Of a DNA stretch of 26,005 nt, positions 13,479-22,136 are shown piece after piece (within the stretch, counting starts at the first letter, position 1; every line of letters starts with the position of its first letter). The DNA lies in the NCBI GenBank assembly GCA_039029535.1, contig JBCCFW010000102.1, forward strand, positions 1 through 26,005, given 5' to 3'. Under the pieces are notes generated by a model that worked only from the letters and a program-made list of their open reading frames with translations, was not told the origin of the DNA and did not search any database. The position numbers and the translations under genes were made by a program. Source of the DNA: JBCCFW01 sp039029535 (GTDB taxonomy: Bacteria; Acidobacteriota; JBCCFW01).

Positions 13479-15914
13479 TCACGGCCCGCAGGCCAGATTC
13501 GGGTCCATGGCCGAATCGTCGGGAACGGAACTTCCCGACGGACAACCATCGGTCTCGAAGACGGCCAGCCAGAGCACGTTGCCATCGGTCGGCGCATCGA
13601 GCTGCACCATGCGCACGACCTCGGCCTCGGTCCCCACGAGCTGCTGGAGCACGGGGGCCTCCTCCTCGAAACAGGCACCGTCGCTCAGGGGCCGACGGGC
13701 CATCACGTGGAGGTTGTAGGACGCACCGATCGGCATGCCGAGGTCGGTCCATCGGAGCTCGGTCAGCGTCGGATCGGCGGGCACCTTGGCCAGCCGGAGC
13801 GACGAGCCGTCGAGCTCGCTGACGGTGCTCGGCACGCACGGGTCCTCGATCGCCAGCTGCCGGAGCAGCAGGACGGTCGACGGGTTGGAGTCCGACGGAG
13901 CGACCGGCGTGCAAGCCGGCCCACCACCGCAGACCCCACCCGGGTCGTCGAAGGCGCCGTCGGCCTCACGGCCGTCGGCACAGCAGTCGTCGTTGGTGTC
14001 GTGGAACTCCTCCACGACCACGCACATGTCGCCGGACATCCCCGGCACGAAGTCGAGCAGCCCCTCCTCGCTCAGGAGCTGCGCACCCACGACGTCCTGT
14101 CCGTCGAAGTCACCGACCACTCGCGTGGCGCTGGAAACCATGGCGGTCGGAGCCGAGCACGTCCCGCTCCACGCGGAGGTCCGCAGGAGGAGACGCGAGG
14201 TGCCGAGGTGCTGGTTCCACCAGTCGACCCCGACGGTGACCGTCTCCCCCACCGTGAAGGTCGGGAGACGCGACTCGTCTGCGGCCAGGTTCACCGTGCA
14301 GCTCGCCGGCCCCGTGGGGCAGGTCGCACAGTCGAGCCGCAGGGTCTGCAGCCGAGCTTCGTTCTCGAAGAGCAGTGAGCGGTCGGTGAGCTCTTCGATC
14401 TCGAGCTGCACGGCCGGATTGCCGCGGTTGCTGCAGCCAGCCCCTGCCGTCGGTGCCGCGAAGCTCACGCCGTCGCTGGAGACCAGCAGGGCATCCGACT
14501 GCAGGGAGTCGTCGGAGACGTCGAGGGGGAGACCCGCGTCGCCCCCCTCCGGGAGCTGCACGACCGCGAAGACGTCGGGGCGACGCTCGACCACGAAGTT
14601 GTCGAAAACCTCGCCCGAGGACGCCGGGTTGCTGGCCACCACCCCCGCCTGCGAAGACGCGAAGAGGAAGGTGGTGTCCACGACCGGTCCGAAGCCGACC
14701 GGGTTGCCGTCGTAGGTGATGTCGAAGGTGACCTGCGGGCTGACGCCCGAGACCGTCACCTCGAGCCGCGCGGTCGGGTTGGCGGGCACGGCGGTGCGGC
14801 CGAGCTCCATGGCGCCACCGGGGGTCACGGCGGTGGTGACGATGTCCCCGGCGTCGTACTCGACTCGGTAGTAGGAGTCGGTCGCGATGGTGCGCAGCGC
14901 CAGGCCAGCGGCACCGGCGGTCGGGTTGGAGAGGTCGAGATCGACGCCAACGCGGAGGTCGAACTCGCCCGGGATCCGCACGTCGGCGACGTCGACCGCC
15001 GCGAACTTCACGCCGAGAGTCGAGCTCCCGCCCACCGGCCGGGTGATCTGACCGCCCACGAGAGTGAGCTGCGCCGGTAGGCCGAAGCAAAGGTCGTCCT
15101 GGCACTCGACCCAGTCGGAGCCGACGCCCTCGAGGGGACCGTCGGCTCGCTCGAAGTCGTCGTCGAAGGCGCCGTCGCTGAGCCAGGCCGTGTCGGGCAC
15201 GTCCAGGGCGGGGACGCCGACGGCCACCCGCTGGAAGGCCGAGGGAAGCGAGGCGCCGGTCGGAGCCACGGGCACGCCGGCGGCGACCGCGTCGAAGTCG
15301 GCGAGCATGGTGGACGTGCCGACCCGCGGCGTCAGGGGCTGGCTGGCGTCCTCGATCCAGAGCTCGATGGACGGAAAGGTGACGGCCCCGTTGAGGTCGT
15401 CGAGACCGAGGATGACGTCGTTGACCCGCAGGGGCAGGCCGGCCGCCAGGTCGCGCACGGGCACGCGCACGGCGAGGAAGTCGCTGGGGCCAGCGGTGCC
15501 GCCGCTGACGTCGATGCGCGTCTCGTAGTCGAGGCCGGGCGCAGGCGTCCAGCCGTCGTCCATGGAGTGGATGAGCCGGTCGCCGAGGGCGTGCCGACGC
15601 GTGGGCGTCGGGAGCTCGAAGCCCCGGCTCGGGTCGGACTGCGAGGCCGAAGCCTCTCGGATCACGCCGGACACGAGACCGCTCAGGCGGCGCTCGAGGA
15701 GGAAGGCCGGCTCCGAGCCAGGAGCCCAGGTCGCCGCCCTCGAGGGGCCTGCCGCGAGTCGGCCGAGCCCACCGGACGCGAGGTCACCGGCCAGGGGCGA
15801 GGCGCCCGTGCCCGGGTGGCGGAGCCCGCCCGTGGCGAGGACGGACGAGGCGACGGCCACCAGGGCCAGGGAGAAGAAGGGGCGCAGCAGCTGGGAGCGA
15901 GGGACGACGCTCAC
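13479..15914 (-). CDS. large exported protein of unknown function with shared C-terminal module
   Basis: The 811-aa product is not recognised as a whole. It has a signal peptide (LLRPFFSLALVAVASSVLA, residues ~9-27). A region at about 110-245 contains beta-strand text (DYETRIDVSGGTAGPSDFLA, then LRVNDVILGLDDLNG). From about 250 to 435 there is a concanavalin/LamG- or DUF1080-like stretch: DDDFERADG, SDWVE, then YYRVEYD and FDNFVVERRP at its end, the usual layout of 'film of dust' lectin-like domains. A Cys-rich region follows (C-rich segments LDCATCPTGPASC, DDCC, VCGGGPAC). Residues ~704-811 are the C-terminal module shared with neighbours (SLRLAKVP start, LWLAVFETDGC near the end). Start GTG 15914 is preceded by GGAGG with a 5-base spacer. 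It is probably secreted or surface-bound. Confidence 0.72.
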   Translation of the reverse strand: MSVVPRSQLLRPFFSLALVAVASSVLATGGLRHPGTGASPLAGDLASGGLGRLAAGPSRAATWAPGSEPAFLLERRLSGLVSGVIREASASQSDPSRGFELPTPTRRHALGDRLIHSMDDGWTPAPGLDYETRIDVSGGTAGPSDFLAVRVPVRDLAAGLPLRVNDVILGLDDLNGAVTFPSIELWIEDASQPLTPRVGTSTMLADFDAVAAGVPVAPTGASLPSAFQRVAVGVPALDVPDTAWLSDGAFDDDFERADGPLEGVGSDWVECQDDLCFGLPAQLTLVGGQITRPVGGSSTLGVKFAAVDVADVRIPGEFDLRVGVDLDLSNPTAGAAGLALRTIATDSYYRVEYDAGDIVTTAVTPGGAMELGRTAVPANPTARLEVTVSGVSPQVTFDITYDGNPVGFGPVVDTTFLFASSQAGVVASNPASSGEVFDNFVVERRPDVFAVVQLPEGGDAGLPLDVSDDSLQSDALLVSSDGVSFAAPTAGAGCSNRGNPAVQLEIEELTDRSLLFENEARLQTLRLDCATCPTGPASCTVNLAADESRLPTFTVGETVTVGVDWWNQHLGTSRLLLRTSAWSGTCSAPTAMVSSATRVVGDFDGQDVVGAQLLSEEGLLDFVPGMSGDMCVVVEEFHDTNDDCCADGREADGAFDDPGGVCGGGPACTPVAPSDSNPSTVLLLRQLAIEDPCVPSTVSELDGSSLRLAKVPADPTLTELRWTDLGMPIGASYNLHVMARRPLSDGACFEEEAPVLQQLVGTEAEVVRMVQLDAPTDGNVLWLAVFETDGCPSGSSVPDDSAMDPNLACGP

Positions 15915-15950
15915 GATTACCTCCGGTCGAGGATGAGACGCAAGAGACGG

Positions 15951-16006
15951 CCGAGGGGTTGAACGGATGCTCCCCCTCGGTCACGTCGGGGCCCGGCGAG
16001 GCCGGG
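15951..16006 (-). terminator. hairpins after the first M36 peptidase gene
   Basis: Two inverted repeats lie in the 103-base gap between the peptidase stop and the next start: CCCGGC/GCCGGG with a 3-base loop (15992-16006) and CCGAGGGG/CCCCTCGG with a 14-base loop (15951-15958 and 15973-15980). There is no T-tract, so termination is inferred from place and strength. A promoter for the 811-aa protein gene would have to lie in the remaining space; none is clear. Confidence 0.45.
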
Positions 16007-16017
16007 AATGGGCGTGT

Positions 16018-19000
16018 TCAGGGACGCACCTCACCGCTACAGGGGCTGCGGCCAAACACGCGGTAGGCCTGGAGCCGCACGCCGTCGCGCGCGGCGTGAC
16101 GGTCGCGGAAGGTGTAGCCGTCGGCCGAGCCGACCCGCTGACTCCCCGGCGGCAGCTCGGAGGCCAGGTCGGTGAAGGCCTGGGCCCGAGCGTCCGGGTC
16201 GTCGGTCGGGATCGCGGCACCGTAGATGGCGAAGGTCGGCGGCGAGCGGGTGCCGTCGTACGCGAGCACGACGTCGTCACCCGAGCGCTGCACCCGCAGC
16301 GAGTCCGCGGTGACTGCCCCGCCTTGAGAGTCGTCCCAGGTGCCGACCGTGAGGCTCACGGACTGGCCGCAGGACGTGTTGTCGACGCAGCGCGCCGTGA
16401 CGGCCCAGGCCGCCCCACTCCCCGCCGGCGCCACCATGGTCGGCGAGGCTTGATAGCCAGAATTGAAGCCACCGGGCCCGGTGAAGCGGTACTCGAGCAC
16501 GCCACCGGGGCAGTTCCACGCCTGACTGTTGGTCGCGTCGAGCAAGATCTCGTCGCCGGGGCACTGGAGCCCCTGATCGGGCGTGACGATGAGCTGCGTC
16601 CGCACGAAGCAGGTCGGAGGATCCGAGCAGACAGTGGCGGGATCCTGGGGCACGCGGCGAACGGCCTCGTACTCGAGGACGACGTCGTCGAGGTGGTAGC
16701 CCCGCGCGACGTAATCGGGATCACCCTCGCGACAACCACCGTTGTTGATGGGGTTGTAGACGTCGGTGAAGAAGCCCCAGACCAGCCGCACCTCGTCGAT
16801 GTCCATGCCGACGATGTCGCTGGAGTTGATGGTCTGCTGCGGCGTGGCGTCGACCCAACCACCGGTGTTGCGATCGTTGCCGAGGCCCGTCCACTGGACC
16901 CAGTACTGCACCGAGCCTCCCCGGTCGTTGCGCGGGTCCTCGTAGTCGGGTCGGTCGAGATCGTCGGTGAGGTAGAGCGTGACCATCTCGGAGTCGCAGT
17001 AGCGAGCGAACTCGTCGCGCGCGAGGTCGACGTCGTTGCGCCAGCGGATGGCCCGCGGCTCGACGGCGATCCAGCTCGGATCGAAGACCGGCGGTGACAC
17101 GAGGATGGCCGAGGCCAACGGATCGTCGGAGTAGTCCGTGCATCCGGGACCGGCATAAGACATCGAGCGACCACCGCCCTCACCGCAATCCTGGAGCCCC
17201 CACTGATCGGCCGTGCGTCCGTTCATCGGCTGGTGGGTCCAGCCGGCCACCGACGGCGAGTCCGTCTCGAAGGTCTCCATGCCGCCCCAGGCCTCGGCCG
17301 CGGTGGCCTCCTCGTAGTCGGCGGCCAGCGGCACCGTCACTCGAAGCGACCCTTCTTGACCACGCGCCGTGACGCGGAAGTCGAAGTTGACGACTTCGCC
17401 GTAAGTGACCGTGTCCTCCGCGTAGACCCGGAGCCGCGGCACGAACGGGTAGCCGGTCCCGATCTTGGCGGGGACGGTCCCCCATTGGATGGGCGAGTGC
17501 GGCAGGAGGTGGACGTTCGGATGATCGTCGGTGACCTCGATCCACACGTCTTCCAGCTCGTAGTCCTTGACGTTGAGCAGGGTGACGTTGAGGTTCGCGA
17601 ACTCGCCGGCATCGAGATGCGGAAGCAGTCGGAAGAGGTTGTTGACGTCGGCGTCGCAGGTCTCGTTGGTGAGGTCGTAGAAGACCGAGGCGATCTCGAG
17701 ATCACGCTGGATGTCGGCGCGTCCCTCCGGCGCCCCGGGGCAGTCCGGACAGGTCGCGACGAGCTCGTCTCCATCGACCACCTGCAAGATGCCGTCGCCC
17801 GCGCTCGGAGCGCCCGGCCGGATGGCCAGCACCGCACGTCGCGAGAAGCTGCCCCCCGGAATCACGAGCTGCTCCTCGTCGCCGGACGGCTCGGCCCGCA
17901 CGGTGATGGTGCGGTCCACCGTCGGCGCGACGGCGTCGCTGTAGATGAGCTCCGCGTCGGCGTCGTCGCCGTACTCGTCGCGAGCGAAGACCAAGCCGGA
18001 GGTGCCGATGCACTCGGGCGTCACGTCGAAGCCGGCGAACGGATACTGGTCCGCCGGCCCGCTGGTGATGGTCGAGCGACCGACACCACGGCCGGCGAAC
18101 GCACCCCAGATCGTGCAGCGATCGACGCCGCCATTGAGCACCACGTCGGCCATGAGGATGCCGTCGCGGGCGTCGACGAAGGTCGGCGGACAGGCGGTGT
18201 AGCGCAGGCCTTCGACGATGAGCCGATCGGCGCGCTCCGCACCAGCTTCGGGGCCGTGGACCGCGATGAGGGCCTGACGCAGGTCCCACAGCATGGCGGA
18301 GAAGATCTCGCCGTTGTCGTTGCGTCGGCAGGTCGTCGTCGAGATGTTGCAGAGGTTGGTGAGGGTGTACGGCGCCTCGCCGATGGGGCGCGTGCGGATG
18401 CCGTTGACCGGATCGTCGCTGACCCAGCCGCCGAGGATGCGCTCCCCGGTGAACGACCGCGAGAAGTAGTCGGCCCAGCCCTCGTGGAGCGCCTCGGCCT
18501 GCACGCCGTCGTCACAGGCGTTGCTCGCTCCGAGCATCCGCAGGGTCACGATGTGGGCGTACTCGTGGAAGATGATGCCGGTGTCGAGGGCCGAGTCGCG
18601 GAGCTCGTCCGACGGTGTCTCCCAGAGCCCGAGGAGGAGTTGGTTGTAGGCGCCGTCGCCCAGGCTCACCGACACGTTGGTGGTGAAGGGCACGGTCAGG
18701 TCGCCCATCGCGTCCTGGGAGCGGAACTGGACGCTGACGCGGGTGTTGTCGCGACCCCGGCCGCCCCGCCCGAAGTTCTGGTCCTGGCAAGCACCGGACG
18801 CCTCGTCGAAGCCGAGCGCGTGGAAGCGGTCGTGGGCGTAGTTGGTGGCCCAGAAGGCGTTGGTGAGCGCGGCGTTGAGGTCCTCCTCGTTGGCCGGGTC
18901 ACCGGTGGGCGTGAAGTCGAAGATGAGACCACCCTCGCCGTCATCGGACGGGTAGGCGTACTGACCCCAGGTGCCCGCGCTATCGCCGGGGCGATCGTCC

Positions 19001-19914
19001 CAGACGTAGACGTTGTTGCCCTCGGAGCGGATGAGCCCCTCGGGGTTGTCGTCGGGGTACTCCCAGCCGGAGTCGACGTGGACCCAGCCCTCGGGCGAGG
19101 CCATCGACTGCACGATGCGACCGTCGACGAAGTCGACCACCTCGGGCGGATGCAGGTAGCCGCGGGGCCACACCTTGCCGCGAAGGGAGGCGTGCTGAGT
19201 GGCCAAGTGCATCCAATAAACGTCACCGACCACCGCGTCGACGAGGAGGTACCAGAGCTGGTCCGGACGCTCGCGCTCGGCCAGGTGAACTTGCCAGGCA
19301 GCGCGCGGTCCGCGGGGATCGATGACGGGTCGGGCCCAGCCGGGCTGAGTGAGACCCGGCCAGCTCACCTCGATCCACTCACCCTGTCGCTGGCCACGCC
19401 GGGCTTGCTCGAGACGGTGTCCTGGCCGAAACGCGTCGGGATCGAGCTGGCTCAGCTCGCCGTTGAGGCGGGCGCAGGCCAGGGCCACCGCCTGCTCCGG
19501 GGTGAGGACGAAGAGACCCGGCTCACCCGGGTCGGCCACGGCGCCCCGACGCAGGGCCAGGAGCTCCCCCGACTCGTCGAAGAAGACCGCGTGCTCCCCA
19601 CGAAAGACCGGCACGCCGGCCACCTCGGTCTTCAGCGAGACCTGGGTCGGTCCGCTGGGGAGGACGCGCTCCCCCGTCACCCGCAGGCTGGTGCCGAGAG
19701 GGAGCGGGTACACCTGCTCGCTGAGGTGCTCCTCCAGGATGCGCTGAGCCCGCTCGGAGGTGCTCAGCTCGGAGGGCACCTCCACGACACGCTCGCCGGC
19801 CATGAGACCGGGAGAGAGGGCTCCCTCGGCCAGGGCCGGCCCGGCGCTGACCAGGAGGGTCGCTAGGAGGGCCGAGAAGAACGTTCGAAACCGACGCGGC
19901 CTCGCAACTGCCAT
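16018..19914 (-). CDS. secreted M36 (fungalysin-type) metallopeptidase with long C-terminal extension
   Basis: The 1298-aa product should be a zinc endopeptidase acting outside the cell. It has a signal peptide (FFSALLATLLVSAGPALA, ~12-30) and a propeptide/FTP-like region to about 230. The M36 catalytic domain contains NNVYVWDD, ALTNAFWATNYAHDRFHALG, EASGACQDQNFGRGG, the zinc motif HEYAH at 450-454 and HEGWADYF with E478 as third ligand. Later parts are a beta-rich region holding GDGILQVVDGDEL, a MAM/immune-inhibitor-like domain ending YHLDDVVLEYE, a PKD-like domain (CPGDEILLDA), and the shared C-terminal module at ~1205-1298. ATG 19914 is chosen because the signal peptide follows it directly; ATG 19995 is in frame but adds a charged 27-residue tail and has no SD, although the SD at 19914 is also weak. 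Fungalysins usually are about 600 aa, so the C-terminal half is extra. Confidence 0.88.
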   Translation of the reverse strand: MAVARPRRFRTFFSALLATLLVSAGPALAEGALSPGLMAGERVVEVPSELSTSERAQRILEEHLSEQVYPLPLGTSLRVTGERVLPSGPTQVSLKTEVAGVPVFRGEHAVFFDESGELLALRRGAVADPGEPGLFVLTPEQAVALACARLNGELSQLDPDAFRPGHRLEQARRGQRQGEWIEVSWPGLTQPGWARPVIDPRGPRAAWQVHLAERERPDQLWYLLVDAVVGDVYWMHLATQHASLRGKVWPRGYLHPPEVVDFVDGRIVQSMASPEGWVHVDSGWEYPDDNPEGLIRSEGNNVYVWDDRPGDSAGTWGQYAYPSDDGEGGLIFDFTPTGDPANEEDLNAALTNAFWATNYAHDRFHALGFDEASGACQDQNFGRGGRGRDNTRVSVQFRSQDAMGDLTVPFTTNVSVSLGDGAYNQLLLGLWETPSDELRDSALDTGIIFHEYAHIVTLRMLGASNACDDGVQAEALHEGWADYFSRSFTGERILGGWVSDDPVNGIRTRPIGEAPYTLTNLCNISTTTCRRNDNGEIFSAMLWDLRQALIAVHGPEAGAERADRLIVEGLRYTACPPTFVDARDGILMADVVLNGGVDRCTIWGAFAGRGVGRSTITSGPADQYPFAGFDVTPECIGTSGLVFARDEYGDDADAELIYSDAVAPTVDRTITVRAEPSGDEEQLVIPGGSFSRRAVLAIRPGAPSAGDGILQVVDGDELVATCPDCPGAPEGRADIQRDLEIASVFYDLTNETCDADVNNLFRLLPHLDAGEFANLNVTLLNVKDYELEDVWIEVTDDHPNVHLLPHSPIQWGTVPAKIGTGYPFVPRLRVYAEDTVTYGEVVNFDFRVTARGQEGSLRVTVPLAADYEEATAAEAWGGMETFETDSPSVAGWTHQPMNGRTADQWGLQDCGEGGGRSMSYAGPGCTDYSDDPLASAILVSPPVFDPSWIAVEPRAIRWRNDVDLARDEFARYCDSEMVTLYLTDDLDRPDYEDPRNDRGGSVQYWVQWTGLGNDRNTGGWVDATPQQTINSSDIVGMDIDEVRLVWGFFTDVYNPINNGGCREGDPDYVARGYHLDDVVLEYEAVRRVPQDPATVCSDPPTCFVRTQLIVTPDQGLQCPGDEILLDATNSQAWNCPGGVLEYRFTGPGGFNSGYQASPTMVAPAGSGAAWAVTARCVDNTSCGQSVSLTVGTWDDSQGGAVTADSLRVQRSGDDVVLAYDGTRSPPTFAIYGAAIPTDDPDARAQAFTDLASELPPGSQRVGSADGYTFRDRHAARDGVRLQAYRVFGRSPCSGEVRP

Positions 19915-20065
19915 CGGAAACTGCCTTCGTGTGCGCACGGGAGAATGTCGTACGAAACGTCGGCAATCATGCCCGCGTGGATGATCTTTCTCCATCGCGG
20001 GGGGTGGGCGACCGGGGTCACGGTGCCCCGATTCGCCACCATTCAGCGGACTGTCGGGGTTTTCG
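19915..20065 (-). promoter_or_regulatory. upstream region of the first M36 peptidase gene
   Basis: The 151-base gap contains CGGGG (20013-20017) / CCCCG (20026-20030), a small hairpin that could follow the 630-aa protein gene, and the perfect palindrome TCGTACGA at 19948-19955, about 35 bases before the peptidase start. The palindrome may be an operator. No convincing -35/-10 pair was found. Confidence 0.25.
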
Positions 20066-21958
20066 TCAGGACGGCTCGGCCAAGTCGGCCAGGCCGACCG
20101 ATGCCCGGAGCGCCGTCACGACGTCGTCGATCCGGATGGCCCCGTCGGGCACCGGCGTGAGCAGGGGGACCGCTCCACCGTCGTCGACCTCGTTGGGAGC
20201 CACGTCTCCTCGATTCAGCTCCTCGGCGGTCGGGACGATCAGCCCCACGGCCACGCGGAGCAGGTAGACGACGTCGTTGATGTTCACGATGCCGTCGACG
20301 GGAGGAGCGACGTCACCCCAGTCGACGGCGCAGGCGTCCCCCACCCCGTCCATGTCCGCGTCGGCCTGGTCGGCGTTGGCGAAGACCCGGCAGTTGTCGC
20401 AGGCATCGCCCAGCTCGTCACCGTCCCTGTTCGCCTGGTCGGCGTCGGCCAGGCCCGGACAGGTGTCGCAGGCCTCGCCCGTGCCGTCGCCGTCGTCGTC
20501 GGCCTGATCCGCGTTGCCCAGGGCCGGGCAGTTGTCGACGTCGTCGTGCTGCCCGTCCCCGTCGGTGTCCTCGAGCAGCGGGTCGGTCAGGAAGCGCGTG
20601 GTCGGAGCCTGGAACGCCGTGTCGGCCAGCTCCGCGCAGAGCGCGCCGGTGTCGGTGCCGCGCAGCACGCCGTCGCCGTCCGGGTCGGCCACCGGCTCGG
20701 TGATGCCGAGCTCCTGACCGTCGGTGAGGTTGTCCGAGTCGGTGTCACAGGAGAAAGGATCGAGGCCCAGGTCGGCCTCCTCACCGTCGGCCACGCCGTC
20801 GTCGTCGTGATCGGCGTCGAGGGGGTCGAGCGGCGCACCGACCGGCGTGATCCAGCTCCCGTCGTTCTCGGGGCCATCATCGAGCCCGTCCCCGTCGGTG
20901 TCGGCCACGGTGGGATCCGTGCCGAGGGGGAGCTCCTCGTCGTCGTCGAGACCGTCGTCGTCGGTGTCGGCGAGCAGGGGGTTGGTGCCGAGACCGAGCT
21001 CGACCCCGTCATCGAGGTTGTCGTCGTCGCTGTCGGCATCCCGGGTGTCGGTGCCGGCCTCGATTTCCTCGGAGTCGTCGAGCCCGTCCATGTCGACGTC
21101 AGCCTCGGTGGGATCGGTGCCGAGCGCGAGCTCCGCGCCATCGCCGAGACCATCGCCGTCGCTGTCGAAGAGACGCGGGTCGGTGCCGACGTCGGCCTCG
21201 GCACCGTCGTCGATGTCGTCGTCGTCGCTGTCGGCGTCGTTGGGGTTCGTGCCGAGGGCGACCTCGTCTCCATCGTTCAGGCCGTCATCGTCACTGTCGG
21301 CGTCGGCCGGGTCCGTGCCGAGGGCGAGCTCCTCGCTGTCGAGCAGGCCGTCCATGTCGGTGTCGATATCGGGATTGACCACTTCTTCGGTGAGGAGGAA
21401 GGTGTCGCACTCGATGAAGTCGCCCGTGCGACCCGAGCCGTTGGCCGCGTTGCCGCACACGTAGAAGGTCACCGTCCCGGTGCCTTCGGCCGGCGTCGAC
21501 CAGGTGAAGTCCCAGTCGCCGCCGACCGTGCTCGTCTGCGCCGGCGAGTGCGTGAGGTACTGACGGTCTCCGGAGAACAGCACGCGGTTGCCGGCGCCGG
21601 CGGTCAGGGTGCCGGCCTGGGTGATCCCGGCGAGGGGGATGAGCTCGAAGCCCCAGCGGTTGCGACCGGTCTCCGTCGACCGGATGCGGATGCTCAGGTC
21701 GAGCTGGCTCCCGGGCGTGTACTCGTTGACGGCCACGCCGTCTGCCAGCAACGACAGGGTCACGTTGCCGATGTTGAGGGTGCCGACGTGACAGCTCCCG
21801 CTGGAGCAGCTCCCCTGGCCTCCCGGCTCGTTGGCGCGCTGCGCCGGAGCGGCACCGCTGCGGGCTGCCGCCGACGAGGCCAGGGCGAGGCTCAGGACTG
21901 CCGCGGCGACGAGTTGGAAGTGACGGCGGGAACGGAAAGCGAGGCTCGGGTTCATCAT
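20066..21958 (-). CDS. secreted reeler-like / thrombospondin type 3 / dockerin-like protein
   Basis: The 630-aa product has a signal peptide (FQLVAAAVLSLALASSAAA, ~14-32). A reeler/choice-of-anchor-V-like domain follows (~45-192), opening with CSSGSCH (C51, C56-H57) and containing WGFELIP, WDFTWSTPAEGTGTVTFYV and CGNAANGSGRTGDFIEC. Residues 199-430 hold about ten Asp-rich repeats of the form DSDDDGLxDGxExxLGTDP, and 463-544 hold classical TSP3 units (DNCPALGNADQADDDGDGTG and two more); all would bind calcium. The tail has two dockerin-like loops: GDVAPPVDGIVNINDVVYLL at 548-567 and DGAIRIDDVVTALRASVGL at 605-623. Dockerins bind cohesins in some bacteria, but no cohesin was seen here, and such tails in related phyla may instead serve other anchoring. 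The start has two adjacent ATGs (21958, 21955) with a weak SD. Confidence 0.85.
   Translation of the reverse strand: MMNPSLAFRSRRHFQLVAAAVLSLALASSAAARSGAAPAQRANEPGGQGSCSSGSCHVGTLNIGNVTLSLLADGVAVNEYTPGSQLDLSIRIRSTETGRNRWGFELIPLAGITQAGTLTAGAGNRVLFSGDRQYLTHSPAQTSTVGGDWDFTWSTPAEGTGTVTFYVCGNAANGSGRTGDFIECDTFLLTEEVVNPDIDTDMDGLLDSEELALGTDPADADSDDDGLNDGDEVALGTNPNDADSDDDDIDDGAEADVGTDPRLFDSDGDGLGDGAELALGTDPTEADVDMDGLDDSEEIEAGTDTRDADSDDDNLDDGVELGLGTNPLLADTDDDGLDDDEELPLGTDPTVADTDGDGLDDGPENDGSWITPVGAPLDPLDADHDDDGVADGEEADLGLDPFSCDTDSDNLTDGQELGITEPVADPDGDGVLRGTDTGALCAELADTAFQAPTTRFLTDPLLEDTDGDGQHDDVDNCPALGNADQADDDGDGTGEACDTCPGLADADQANRDGDELGDACDNCRVFANADQADADMDGVGDACAVDWGDVAPPVDGIVNINDVVYLLRVAVGLIVPTAEELNRGDVAPNEVDDGGAVPLLTPVPDGAIRIDDVVTALRASVGLADLAEPS
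20903..21364 (-). repeat. tandem 66-bp repeats coding for Asp-rich calcium-binding units
   Basis: Seven consecutive units of exactly 22 codons (residues 199-352 of the 630-aa protein) run head to tail without indels, followed by more irregular units. On the plus strand they appear as recurring TCGTCGTCG and GTCGGTGTCG text. Each unit has the D-x-D-x-D-G-L-x-D pattern and a GTDP/GTNP turn. Unit number could vary between strains by recombination. Confidence 0.85.
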
Positions 21959-21998
21959 GAGGATCTCGAGGTGGTCGTCACGCGTGAGTGCCGCAACG

Positions 21999-22099
21999 AG
22001 ACGCCGGGGTTCAATCGAAAGACGCCGGGCGCCCCCTGCCCAGGACCTTCGCGTCGGCGAGGTCTCACGTCACGGCGGGCCGACGTCGCGAGACGCCGG
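21999..22099. repeat. three copies of AGACGCCGG upstream of the 630-aa protein gene
   Basis: AGACGCCGG occurs at 21999-22007, 22020-22028 and 22091-22099. The first two start 21 bases apart, two helical turns. They lie in the 178-base gap between the second peptidase stop and the start at 21958, so they could be protein-binding direct repeats, or chance in GC-rich DNA. GCTCCG/CGGAGC, also in this gap near the peptidase stop, may form a terminator stem. Confidence 0.3.
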
Positions 22100-22136
22100 C
22101 ACGCTCCGTCCTTCGAGCCTTCGACCCGCGGAGCCC

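Noticed and set aside
17233..19866. An 877-aa open frame on the plus strand opposite the first M36 peptidase
   Set aside because: Its composition is Val/Asp/Gly/Arg-rich without recognisable domains, while the minus strand shows the HEYAH motif and a signal peptide. The same applies to the long plus-strand frames at 10472-11914, 11737-13233, 20546-22186 and 23706-25862.
20840..21370. Possible CRISPR or microsatellite array (recurrent TCGTCGTCG text)
   Set aside because: The period is a coding 66 bp and translates to regular Asp-rich TSP3-like units; there are no distinct spacers between identical repeats.
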